Source: Ignavibacteria bacterium
GTDB taxonomy: Bacteria; Bacteroidota; Ignavibacteria; Tepidaquicellales; Tepidaquicellaceae
DNA length: 64,000 nucleotides
Direction of reading: 5' to 3'
Assembly (NCBI GenBank): GCA_016710985.1
Contig: JADJTX010000014.1
Span: forward strand, 81,829-145,828
Of this stretch, positions 43,929-51,697 are shown in pieces. The notes beneath the pieces were generated by a model. That model searched no databases and was not told where the DNA came from. It saw nothing but the letters and a program-made list of their open reading frames with translations. How positions within the stretch are numbered: the first letter of the stretch is position 1; each line of letters starts with the position of its first letter. A program made the translations under genes and the position numbers.

Positions 43929-45308
43929 TTGTTAGCAAATGTACTTTCCTTCGCTCAGGATAAGATCGAGCTTAAGAATGCCAATGAGCTTTCCGGAAAG
44001 GTTGTTGACGGTCAGAACATCCGCGAAGCAAACGGCAGCGTTGAGTTTATACAGGGAAATGTAAAGGTTTTCTGCAACTCAGCCACTCAGTATATTGACG
44101 CTAACAGAATAGAGCTGAGGGGGAATGTAAGAATTTATCAGGATACGCTTACTCTCTTAACTGAAAAAGCCACTTACTTTGGTGACGATAAAAGAGCAAT
44201 CTGTGAAGGCGGCGTTACACTTAAAGACCCCAATGCTACAATAAGGGCAAACAACGGAGTATATTCTTTCAATGATAAAAAAGCTGTTTTTAAAGGCGAT
44301 GTGATTGTCGTAAACCCGGATTACAGGATCACATCAGGTGAACTCACTTATCTCAGGGATTCTGAAGATTCTTTTGCTGAAGGAAATGTGATCGTTACAA
44401 CAGATTCAGCAGTGATCAAAGCGGATAATATTGATTTTTATAAACGGCAGGAGAAAACGTTTGCCTCAGGAAATGTCAGTATCGAAAGTGATTCGACAAT
44501 CATTACTGCAGATACGGCAACGAATTTTTCAAATGAAAAAAAATCCTATGCATCCGGAAAAGTTAAGATAGTCAGCCTGAATAACAATACTGTTGTATAT
44601 GGCAATAATATTGAGAACTTTGAAAAAGAAAATTATACAGTTTTAAAAGGTAATGCAAAACTGATTCAGGTTGAAGAGAGTAAAGACACGCTTCATATTT
44701 ACAGCGACACCATGGAGGCATACCGGAGCAAGCCGGATTATTATATTGCTAAGAGTAATGTGGAAATAATAAGAAATGAATTTCTTTCAAAGTGCGGAAC
44801 GGGTATTTATTACAAGACGAATGAAACTATTTCATTGTCGAACAAGCCAATTGTCTGGCAGGATAATTTACAGCTGACCGGAGATTCCATTTATGCCGAA
44901 CTACCTAATAATAAGCTTCAGACAATTTATGTCAGGAAACTTTCAGCTGACAGCTCATCAGTTTCATTTGTGATCTCTAAAAATAAAGATGAATACTTTA
45001 AAGACAGATATGATCAGATCAGCGGAGGTGATATCACGTTAAAATTCAGTGAGGATAAAATTAATGTTATTGACGTCAATCAAAATGCAAACAGCATATA
45101 CTTTGTTTATGAAGAAGATAAAGCAAACGGTCTTAATAAAGTAGAAGGTGAAAATATGTTCATTTATTTTGATGAAGAAGAAAAAGTATCAAAGATAAAA
45201 GTTGATATCGACCCTAAAGGAGAATACGTACCGGAGCAGATAATCAGCACTGCCGGACTTACCCTCCCGGGATTTAATCTTAGAGAAGACAAACCTGTGA
45301 AGAGATAA
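43929..45308 (+). CDS. OstA/LptA-domain protein (LPS transport)
   Basis: 459-residue-plus periplasmic protein made of repeated OstA/LptA beta-jellyroll units. Examples are VVDGQNIREANGSVEFIQGNVKVFCNSA, GNVRIYQDTLTLLTEKATYFGDDKRAICEGGVTL and GDVIVVNPDYRITSGELTY. This suits a long LPS-conducting bridge in the Lpt machine. The TTG at 43929 would cut the signal peptide. The frame is open upstream, and NQFKKIFYILVIILLANVLSFAQ forms a complete signal. No ATG, GTG or TTG exists at its head, so an ATT at 43887 inside the repeat may start it. A period-7 array begins at the stop codon. Confidence 0.82.
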   Translation: MLANVLSFAQDKIELKNANELSGKVVDGQNIREANGSVEFIQGNVKVFCNSATQYIDANRIELRGNVRIYQDTLTLLTEKATYFGDDKRAICEGGVTLKDPNATIRANNGVYSFNDKKAVFKGDVIVVNPDYRITSGELTYLRDSEDSFAEGNVIVTTDSAVIKADNIDFYKRQEKTFASGNVSIESDSTIITADTATNFSNEKKSYASGKVKIVSLNNNTVVYGNNIENFEKENYTVLKGNAKLIQVEESKDTLHIYSDTMEAYRSKPDYYIAKSNVEIIRNEFLSKCGTGIYYKTNETISLSNKPIVWQDNLQLTGDSIYAELPNNKLQTIYVRKLSADSSSVSFVISKNKDEYFKDRYDQISGGDITLKFSEDKINVIDVNQNANSIYFVYEEDKANGLNKVEGENMFIYFDEEEKVSKIKVDIDPKGEYVPEQIISTAGLTLPGFNLREDKPVKR

Positions 45309-45352
45309 TTACGAATTACGAATTACGAATTACGAATTACGAATTACGAATT
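45308..45352. repeat. Heptamer array ATTACGA x6
   Basis: Six consecutive ATTACGA units start at the last base of the OstA-like gene's stop codon. There are no spacers and no coding frame. Confidence 0.9.
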
Positions 45353-45463
45353 TAAAAAATTTACAAATATAGAAATTTAGTTAGGGCTGATTTGAATAGC
45401 CCTAGATTGGAAGCATGAATCTTGTTTGCAAAATTTTTAATTAATTATTTAATTATTAATACT

Positions 45464-45949
45464 ATGGCAAATGTATTTAAACAAAGAATGATGGCAAAGA
45501 TCGAAGGCGATTTTGTTGTCTTCATTCTTGGAATGAGGATAAACAAATTATGGAAAATTAATAAATGGTTTCCTATAGCGATGGCAATGCCTAAGATGCT
45601 TAAGGAACTGACTGCAAGACCGGAACTCGGATTGTTGGGAATACAGACTACCGGCGGTTTTCCGCCCGTGACTATCCAATACTGGAGATCATTTGAACAT
45701 CTTGAGTCTTATGCACGAGATAAAAATGCAGCACATCTTCCGGCGTGGAAAAATTTTAATAAATTAATTTCCGGAAACAGCGATGTCGGGATCTGGCACG
45801 AAACTTATCTCATCAAAGACGGAAACTATGAAAACATTTATAACAATATGCCAAAGTATGGGCTTGGGAAAGCAGGTCAGCTTTTGCCTGTTTCGAAAAA
45901 GTTTGAAGGAGCAGGTGAAAGGCTGAGAGATAAAACGAAAAAAGAATGA
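45464..45949 (+). CDS. DUF4188 domain-containing protein (monooxygenase-like)
   Basis: 161 residues from the preferred ATG at 45464; the frame is open back to 45422, but that part looks AT-rich and non-coding. The pattern RMMAKIEGDFVVFILGMRINKLWKINKWFPIAMAMPKML, then LGIQTTGGFPPVTIQYWRSFEHLESYARD, AAHLPAWKNF and GIWHETYLI fits DUF4188. This ferredoxin-like-fold family is annotated as putative monooxygenase and related to aldoxime/haem proteins. No cofactor ligand can be assigned with confidence. Single gene. Confidence 0.8.
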   Translation: MANVFKQRMMAKIEGDFVVFILGMRINKLWKINKWFPIAMAMPKMLKELTARPELGLLGIQTTGGFPPVTIQYWRSFEHLESYARDKNAAHLPAWKNFNKLISGNSDVGIWHETYLIKDGNYENIYNNMPKYGLGKAGQLLPVSKKFEGAGERLRDKTKKE

Positions 45950-45964
45950 ATAAAGAAAACCTAT

Positions 45965-46222
45965 TCATTGTAATGGCTTTATAGGATTTGGTGATTTATT
46001 ATTCTCAACTAAAACCCAATTATCATTAAGCAAGTCCTTATTTATTTTTGCCCATTCAATTACTAAACTTAAAGCACGTGAAGGTAAATTTCCTTCTAAT
46101 ATACTAAAGTTGTCAATTGAAATTAGAGATTCAAATTCACCATATCTTGCATGAAAATGAGGAGGATTATGATCATTGTAATACATTGAAATAATTATTC
46201 CAAAAAATCTACTTATCTGAGG
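45965..46222 (-). CDS. DUF4160 domain-containing protein
   Basis: About 85 residues. The core PQISRFFGIIISMYYNDHNPPHFHARYGEFESLISI is the DUF4160 signature, with the conserved Y-x-x-D-H-x-P-P-H-x-H-A histidines. I prefer the ATG at 46222 over 46255. It overlaps the upstream DUF2442 gene by a few codons. DUF4160/DUF2442 pairs occur widely in mobile gene pools and are often listed as toxin-antitoxin-like, but their activity is not established. Confidence 0.85.
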   Translation of the reverse strand, partial: PQISRFFGIIISMYYNDHNPPHFHARYGEFESLISIDNFSILEGNLPSRALSLVIEWAKINKDLLNDNWVLVENNKSPNPIKPLQ

Positions 46223-46499
46223 CATACTCAATATTTTCATCCTTCCACTGCTCATAAGTTTTCCCTGTTAATCTGAGATATAAATTATTGGTATCAATTT
46301 CAACTTCTCTATTCCAGGCAACAGCAAATGTTTCCTTATCAATGTAAACATTTGTAAAATTTTTATAGTCATTCCAGATTTCGAATACACCTTTTCCCTT
46401 TAAAGCTGAAAGATCAATTTCTCCCTTAACGCCATCCTCAAATTTTATCCATATTTTATAATTATCTAAAGCTGAAACTTCCTGCGGTTTAGAAATCAT
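46209..46499 (-). CDS. DUF2442 domain-containing protein
   Basis: 96 residues. The segment from VSALDNYKIWIKFEDGVKG through EIDLSALKGKGVFEIWND and YIDKETFAVAWNREVEIDTNNLYLRLTG is the DUF2442 pattern. Its end overlaps the start of the DUF4160 gene, so the two are translated together. The partner relation is characteristic of this pair. The function is unproven. It lies 75 bp from MITE copy A. Confidence 0.87.
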   Translation of the reverse strand: MISKPQEVSALDNYKIWIKFEDGVKGEIDLSALKGKGVFEIWNDYKNFTNVYIDKETFAVAWNREVEIDTNNLYLRLTGKTYEQWKDENIEYASDK

Positions 46500-46565
46500 T
46501 TTTTTGCAGAAATATATAACAAAAAAAAAAGTTTTAAATGACTAAAATATTAAGTTATACTAATT

Positions 46566-46743
46566 TAAATTAATCAAGTTGAATGCTTTTGAATTTTGAA
46601 GTTATTTTTTGCCACGAATTTCACGGAATAACACGAATTATTTTAATAGTTAATTTAAGTTCATTTCGTATTCGTGCTAATTCGTGAAATTCGAGACTAT
46701 CTCTTACTTTAAATTTTGAAGCAATCAACATAAGTAAATTATT
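46566..46743. mobile_element. MITE-like palindromic element, copy A, with 9-bp target duplication
   Basis: The 160-bp unit (46575-46734) begins CAAGTTGAATGC and ends GCAATCAACATAAG. Inside are inverted arms GCCACGAATTTCACGGAATA and, at the right, the inverse of GTCTCGAATTTCACGAATTA. The flanks are TAAATTAAT (46566-46574) and TAAATTATT (46735-46743), an 8-of-9 direct repeat. Copy B at 53998-54156 has the same ends and length, so element boundaries and target duplications agree independently. No ORF is present, so movement would need a transposase elsewhere. Confidence 0.72.
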
Positions 46744-46779
46744 AAAAATATTTTAGATTAATTTTAAAAAAACTTACAT

Positions 46780-47307
46780 ATGGATTTAGGTAAGAATTAT
46801 CTTGAGAATTCTATTTCAGAATTCAAAAAACTCAAACAACTCGGTGACAGATCCTTTTCTCAGATCAAAGATGAGGATTTTTTCTGGTCTCCCGATGAAG
46901 AATCAAACAGCATAGCTATTATCATCCGTCATCTCAGCGGGAATATGATCTCACGCTGGACAGATTTCCTGACAACTGACGGTGAAAAAGAAAACCGTAA
47001 CCGGGATGAAGAGTTTGAAAGAATATTTTATACCGACAAAGACGATGTAATATCACGATGGGATAAAGGTTGGAAACGTTTGTTTGAGACTTTTGAGTCA
47101 TTAACTGAAAATGATCTTATGAAAGAAATAAAAATAAGAAATGAACCGCATACGGTCATTGCAGCAATAAACAGGCAGCTTGCGCATTACGGATATCACA
47201 TCGGTCAGATAGTTTATATTGCAAAACATCTTGAGGGAACAGGATGGAAGAGTCTTTCAATACCAAGAGGAAAATCTGAGGAGTTTAATAAAGCTAAGAT
47301 GAAATGA
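46780..47307 (+). CDS. DUF1572 domain-containing protein (DinB-like fold)
   Basis: 175 residues with the DUF1572 pattern. SPDEESNSIAIIIRHLSGNMISRWTDFLTTDGEK and, near the C-terminus, AAINRQLAHYGYHIGQIVYIAKHLEG place three histidines (in RHLSG and AHYGYHIGQ) as expected for the DinB/YfiT metal site. The family is a cytosolic four-helix bundle of unknown substrate, sometimes linked to bacillithiol-type transfer. MITE copy A lies 36 bp upstream. Confidence 0.87.
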   Translation: MDLGKNYLENSISEFKKLKQLGDRSFSQIKDEDFFWSPDEESNSIAIIIRHLSGNMISRWTDFLTTDGEKENRNRDEEFERIFYTDKDDVISRWDKGWKRLFETFESLTENDLMKEIKIRNEPHTVIAAINRQLAHYGYHIGQIVYIAKHLEGTGWKSLSIPRGKSEEFNKAKMK

Positions 47308-47415
47308 TAAGTTATAAACCAAGATGAAATGATTAAAAAAATATCTATGAAATCTTTTATCCCAAAATCTAATTACTATTTGTCCAATCAACCAATTAAC
47401 CGATTAACCAATAGC

Positions 47416-48024
47416 TCACATTTCAATCCCCAACACAGCATCTTTAAATCTTCCGTCAGGCAGTTTATAAAACGGTATTCCGAGAATTTCCATTGATTCA
47501 AATTTCATGTCATAATTAAAACTCTTCATAGTATCACTCTTTTCTGCTTCAAGAGAAATTAAAATAAATTCAGCAAGCTTCTTCGCATCTTCTTTACCGT
47601 AAGCGAATCCCGTCAGTTTTGTATTATACTTCTGCGGAGATGCAACAGGATGTTTTATCGTGAACTGTGTAGCCAGATTTTTCATCGTCTCTATCGGGCA
47701 ATAAAAAGCCGGTATGTAAAAAATAATATCGCCTGATGTATTGTCATTACCTCCTCCGAAAATATTTTTCAGAAAATTTCCTGATGCCTTACGTTCTGCT
47801 ATGCTGATTTTAGTTTTTAAAAGCCAGAAAGGTTTGTAAATCATTTCACCTTCACCTCTTAAGGCGGCAGCTGCAAAATTTATTTCAATTGGGATCAATT
47901 CACCGTTTATTATTTCAAATCCGCTTCCGCAGCTTGAACAGTAAACAATGTTGTCATTCACTTCTACAAGCAGACCGCTTGCACACTTTTTACATTTTAC
48001 AGCTTCTAAAATAAAATCAGACAT
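47416..48024 (-). CDS. Zinc-ribbon protein of the SPFH/zinc-ribbon module
   Basis: 202 residues. An N-terminal zinc ribbon (C11, C14, C29, C32: CKKC ... YCSSCGSG) precedes a domain with FYIPAFYCPIETMKNLATQF and IPFYKLPDGRFKDAVLGIEM. The theme of stress on aromatic-proline (IPAFY, IYKPFWLLK) recurs in the two larger zinc-ribbon proteins of this cluster, whose segments read FIPYWRVK and FYYFPLWYFK. No membrane helix is evident. It is the last gene of the module (minus strand), separated from the next by the long repeat array. The function is unknown. Confidence 0.72.
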   Translation of the reverse strand: MSDFILEAVKCKKCASGLLVEVNDNIVYCSSCGSGFEIINGELIPIEINFAAAALRGEGEMIYKPFWLLKTKISIAERKASGNFLKNIFGGGNDNTSGDIIFYIPAFYCPIETMKNLATQFTIKHPVASPQKYNTKLTGFAYGKEDAKKLAEFILISLEAEKSDTMKSFNYDMKFESMEILGIPFYKLPDGRFKDAVLGIEM

Positions 48025-48027
48025 CTA

Positions 48028-48342
48028 TTTAATGAATAATGAATAATGAATAATGAATAATGAATAATGAACAATGAGCAATGAACAATGAGCAATGAGC
48101 AATGAACAATGAGTAATGAGCAATGAGCAATGAGCAATGAGCAATGAGTAATGAGTAATGCTAACTCGCAACTCATAATTCGTAACTCGTAACTTGTAAT
48201 TCGTAACTCGTAACTCGTAACTCGTAATTAGTAATTAGTAATTAGTAATTAGTAATTAGTAATTAGTAATTAGTAATTAGTAATAATTAGTAATTAGTAT
48301 TAGTAATTAGTAATTAGTAATTAGTAATTAGTAATTAGTAAA
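48028..48342. repeat. Composite array of period-7 repeats, ~315 bp
   Basis: The largest array in the window. It runs through AATGAAT/AATAATG words, ACAATGA/GCAATGA (about 13 units), then AACTCGT/AATTCGT, and finally TAATTAG/GTAATTA (about 14 units with two slips). It lies between two genes of the zinc-ribbon module and ends at the stop codon of the 383-residue gene. No spacers and no leader are present. The words are those of the arrays at 20.7, 43.7 and 45.3 kb. Confidence 0.9.
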
Positions 48343-48343
48343 G

Positions 48344-49495
48344 TTAGCGTCTCGAATTCAAAAGCGAGCTTATGACACTGCCTATCACGACAGAAGCCGC
48401 GACATTCTTTGCAACCTCAAATCCCTGAGTACCGGTAAAATCCTTGGTACTGATCTTTGAACTTTGCTTCGTATCTTTTTCCTCAAGCCCGGTGCCTTCT
48501 TCAAGTTCACCTCCGTATCTGAATTTCTTATATCCCCAGCCTATCAATACACAGCCGATCACAAAAGAAATCACGAATGCGATGAAAGGAAATTTCTCAT
48601 CAACTTCAAGCAAAAGAAACAATCCGAAAAATGTAGTTAAAAACATTCCTACACCAGTTCCAAGAATTCCCATGATAGCGCGGTAGAGATTATTTCCCGG
48701 AGCTTTGCCGTAGCAAATGCTTCCGTCTTCACCGTCTACCACTACCTGATATGTCCTGTTTTCATAACTGTAACGTATCACCCAGAGAGGATAGTAAACA
48801 ATTCCAATATTTTCCCTTACAAGATCATAGTGTTCAAAAGATACATTATAAAGGTTGACAGCGTTTCTTGCCTCTACCGTAAAATTGTTCTTAGCGTAAT
48901 CAAAAGCTTCCTTTTCTGATGCAATAATATTGAACATCATTCCCTCATTCTGAAGAGATTCAAAGTCAACAGGCAATATGGTATCTCCTGTAAGATTTAT
49001 TTTCTTAACACCAAGCTCAGCTACATCACAGGCGGAATAAGTTCTGTCAAAAGAATTTTGAATTTTCCTTTCGACATCAACATAATATGTTGTAGTTCTC
49101 CCGTTTGAAGTACTTGTTCTTTTTTCCTGTCCGAAGATCCAGCCTACTACATCGGCTTTAACTCTCCAGTACGGAATGAAAACCAAAAAAGCATCTTCCA
49201 CTTTAGACATTAGCTTAAGACCTTTGGCTTTTGACATCCCGGTTCCCAGCCAGTTAAACGCCTTTGCAATTGCATCTTCCCGCTTGAGTTTTCTTGGGAC
49301 ATAATATTTCAATGTCCCTGTTTCACCTTTTACCACTAAGAGCGTACCGCAATACTTACAGTTAAAAGAACGCTGACCTTCTTTGATATCCAGTTCTCCG
49401 TTACACGAAGGACAGGTTATGCCCTTAATTATCTTTTCTTTCTTAAATTTTATTGCCTGCTCGGCAGTCTGCTGTTGTGTAGTTGTTTCGGACAT
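48344..49495 (-). CDS. Zinc-ribbon membrane protein of the SPFH module (383 residues)
   Basis: 383 residues. Its zinc ribbon is at C28, C31, C46 and C49 (TCPSCNGELDI ... NCKYCGTLL). A long soluble region follows, with FIPYWRVKADVVGWIFGQEK, TGDTILPVDFESLQ and IVYYPLWVIRYSYENRTYQVVVDGEDGSICYGKAPG. The last is a PepSY-like beta pattern that reads like a value-plus-YGKxP family motif. Two membrane helices follow (~275-330), then a Ser/Lys-rich tail with a hydrophobic end. It is a paralogue in design of the 50187-51008 protein. It may report metal or membrane state, but this is not known. Confidence 0.75.
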   Translation of the reverse strand: MSETTTQQQTAEQAIKFKKEKIIKGITCPSCNGELDIKEGQRSFNCKYCGTLLVVKGETGTLKYYVPRKLKREDAIAKAFNWLGTGMSKAKGLKLMSKVEDAFLVFIPYWRVKADVVGWIFGQEKRTSTSNGRTTTYYVDVERKIQNSFDRTYSACDVAELGVKKINLTGDTILPVDFESLQNEGMMFNIIASEKEAFDYAKNNFTVEARNAVNLYNVSFEHYDLVRENIGIVYYPLWVIRYSYENRTYQVVVDGEDGSICYGKAPGNNLYRAIMGILGTGVGMFLTTFFGLFLLLEVDEKFPFIAFVISFVIGCVLIGWGYKKFRYGGELEEGTGLEEKDTKQSSKISTKDFTGTQGFEVAKNVAASVVIGSVISSLLNSRR

Positions 49496-49558
49496 TTAAA
49501 TCAGGTTTTTCAAATTAATATTTTGAATCGAATTGTTTAAACTTATGCAGTTACCTGC

Positions 49559-50134
49559 TTAATTGTTAAACTTAACTTTATCATATACTTCCTTAAGCTC
49601 AAGTTTGCAGTCAATTGATTTTATCTGAATGGTTTGATCAATATCATTGAACTCCTTCAGGGTCCAGCTGTCATCAGGATTTCTTGAATAGTATTCAACG
49701 GAAACTTTTTCCTGCGACACAAGAAAATAATCTTTCAGTGAGTGTATTCTTCTGTACAATTCAAATTTAGATCCTCTGTCATAGTTCTCGGTTGACTTTG
49801 AAAGAACTTCCATTATTAAAGCCGGATTTGTTATTACATCTTTCTCATCATCATGGAATTCAGGTTCACCGCAAATAACTACTATGTCAGGATAAGTAAA
49901 TAATTTGGATACAATTTCTTTTACTTTTAAATCACTTTGGAATTCCTCACATTCTTTTCCGGTAAGTTGATTTCCTAAAGACTTACTAATGTTTCTGGCT
50001 ATTTTATTATGTATATAGCTAGCCCCCGCCAAAGCAAACATTTCACCATTATAATATTCACTTTTGAACTCGGCTTTCCTCTCGATGTCAAGATATTGTT
50101 CCGGGCTGAGCTTTATAACTTTTTGAGTACTCAT
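49559..50134 (-). CDS. Uma2 family endonuclease (DUF820)
   Basis: 191-residue Uma2/DUF820 protein of the PD-(D/E)XK nuclease superfamily. The motifs are YNGEMFALAGAS (conserved E), ECEEFQSDLKVKE, YPDIVVICGEPEF (catalytic Asp region), NPALIMEVLSKSTENYDRG and KLFTYPD. The E-V-L-S core of the nuclease fold is clear. The family is massively expanded in Cyanobacteria and present in Ignavibacteria; its physiological target is unknown. It lies inside the zinc-ribbon/SPFH cluster and looks like a later insertion. Confidence 0.85.
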   Translation of the reverse strand: MSTQKVIKLSPEQYLDIERKAEFKSEYYNGEMFALAGASYIHNKIARNISKSLGNQLTGKECEEFQSDLKVKEIVSKLFTYPDIVVICGEPEFHDDEKDVITNPALIMEVLSKSTENYDRGSKFELYRRIHSLKDYFLVSQEKVSVEYYSRNPDDSWTLKEFNDIDQTIQIKSIDCKLELKEVYDKVKFNN

Positions 50135-50186
50135 AAATTATTACTTTTAAATTTCTGTACTTCTGTAAATTCTAAAATTCAGCAGA

Positions 50187-51008
50187 TCAGACTTTCTTCG
50201 CCACATAATAGGCAGCCATCACCAGCGGAACGGCAGCTACCGCATACAAAATCACCTTTATTCCTTCAGCGCTCATTAAACTTACTTCCACATCCTTAAA
50301 GATCATAAATGCCAGGGCATATGAAACTATGCTTGCCAGCAGAAAAATTAATATCGCCGCTGCAAATAATATTTTGAAAGGCGTCTCGCTTTTTGCAGGC
50401 CATATGTTTGCATACACTTTTCCGGAAGAAGCTTCGATCATTGCCGAGTACTGCTGACCTTTGTAATCATAATAAAACTGATAAAAAGGAACGTGAACTA
50501 AAAAAGATTCTGATATAGTATCTTCATTTACACCGGACTGAGACAGCCAGCTCTTTGCAGATCCGTATAATACATCAGGCGTAACAAAATCTTTTACATT
50601 GAACTCGCTTTTATGAAATGTTTTTAGATTACCCGCCGGGATCTGAATGTTTTTAATTTCAGAGATCGGTGTTGAATGAGCGGGCTGTAAATGGATCTTA
50701 TCACCCGATGCATCTTTGGTTTTGAAATACCATAACGGGAAATAATAAAAACTTGCCTGTTTAATTTGTGCAAGCTTATCAAGATCCTTTACATGAAAAT
50801 TACTTGCCATCCATCTTCGCAGGTTGCCCTCCGCCTGCTCTTTCGTGAAGTTTGAATTTACAACATAATGATTTACGACTTTTCGTTTGTCAATGTAAAT
50901 TACCGAGCCGCAGAATTCACACTCCGTGAATTTCTCATCCGTCGGCATTTTATTTTCACCGCCGCACTGCGGACAGATGATCGTACCGGAAATTATATCT
51001 TCAGTCAT
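50187..51008 (-). CDS. Zinc-ribbon membrane protein of the SPFH module (273 residues)
   Basis: 273 residues. A zinc ribbon (C12, C15, C30, C33: ICPQCGG ... CEFCGSVIYID) precedes a soluble region with FYYFPLWYFKTKD, LVHVPFYQFYYDYKGQQYSAMIEASSGKVYANIWPAK. Two C-terminal membrane helices follow (~212-236 and ~250-270). The layout equals that of the 383-residue neighbour. It recalls YdjG-type zinc-ribbon membrane proteins that work with SPFH proteins in Bacillus (family resemblance in layout only, not verified). It lies downstream of the SPFH gene, with a GxxExxY element inserted between the two. Confidence 0.75.
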   Translation of the reverse strand: MTEDIISGTIICPQCGGENKMPTDEKFTECEFCGSVIYIDKRKVVNHYVVNSNFTKEQAEGNLRRWMASNFHVKDLDKLAQIKQASFYYFPLWYFKTKDASGDKIHLQPAHSTPISEIKNIQIPAGNLKTFHKSEFNVKDFVTPDVLYGSAKSWLSQSGVNEDTISESFLVHVPFYQFYYDYKGQQYSAMIEASSGKVYANIWPAKSETPFKILFAAAILIFLLASIVSYALAFMIFKDVEVSLMSAEGIKVILYAVAAVPLVMAAYYVAKKV

Positions 51009-51012
51009 TTTA

Positions 51013-51696
51013 TCACTGATTAATTGATTGCTTGATTTTGATCGCTGATTACATTGATTTAATGATTTCGCTTATCTTGATCATAGATTAAATTGATTCC
51101 CTGATTTCGCTTAAGCAGACTACCTCAACTTCACTGATTTAAAAAATCAGAGAAATCAAGTAATCACTGAAATCAGTGATCAGCTTTAGAATTTATGAAA
51201 CTTTTAAACTTCAGACTTTTTTCTCCAAAATTTATTAACAGCCCTACTTAAAGTTTATATGCAGTTAAGTAATTTAATATCTGTGCATATTTCTTTCATC
51301 GAGTTCTTTAATTGCTTTCAGTTCAACTAATACAACATTCTCAACTAAAAAATCCACACGTCTTTTACCAACCTCTTCATCATAATAAAATATCATGACT
51401 TCGATTTCCTTCAAATAATTCAAACCAATTTTATCAAATTCAATCTTCAAACACTTCTGATAAATATATTCAGGGAATCCATTTCCTAAATAACGATGAA
51501 CCTTCATTGCACATCTGATAATTTTTTCAGTTATTTCTGAATACTTATATCTTTCATCAATTGCCATAACCCCTCCTGAATTTTAATCTAATTACTATCC
51601 TAAAAGAATAAACAAATAACTTCAAATCAGCGAAATCATGAACTCAGCTCATCAGTGATCAAATCAGTGTAATCATCAAATCAGCCTAATCAGTGA
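51013..51696. mobile_element. 684-bp unit: inverted terminal repeats around a decayed GxxExxY gene
   Basis: The left end reads TCACTGATTAATTGATTG and the right end, inverted, TCACTGATTAGGCTGATT. Both arms continue with GATTACA(T/C)TGATTT words and reach ATGATTTCGCT about 55-75 bp inside. The unit sits exactly between the SPFH stop (51698) and the start of the next gene (51008). The GxxExxY gene inside is broken. No target-site duplication was found. Compare the 691-bp unit at 56047-56737. Confidence 0.55.
51173..51567 (-). pseudogene. GxxExxY protein (PD-(D/E)XK-like), frameshifted and with an in-frame stop
   Basis: The open frame 51274-51567 (97 residues) carries the family core: YSEITEKIIRCAMKVHRYLGNGFPEYIYQKCL (the G-x-x-E-x-x-Y motif is GFPEYIY), YDEEVGKRRVDFLVENVVLVELKA. 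It ends prematurely at NMHRY. In another frame the family C-terminus continues as AQILNYLTAYKL, a TAA, then VGLLINFGEKSLKFKSFIN, with a stop at 51173-51175. At least one frameshift near 51280 and one nonsense codon are therefore needed, so real decay is likelier here than a single sequencing error. Function unknown; a nuclease-like fold is reported for the family. Confidence 0.8.
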
Positions 51697-51697
51697 T

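Noticed and set aside
48028..48342. Possible CRISPR array
   Set aside because: The units are 7 bases long with no unique spacers, no leader and no cas genes in the window.
50009..50299. Plus-strand ORF overlapping the Uma2 and zinc-ribbon genes
   Set aside because: It spans parts of two well-supported minus-strand genes and shows no family pattern.
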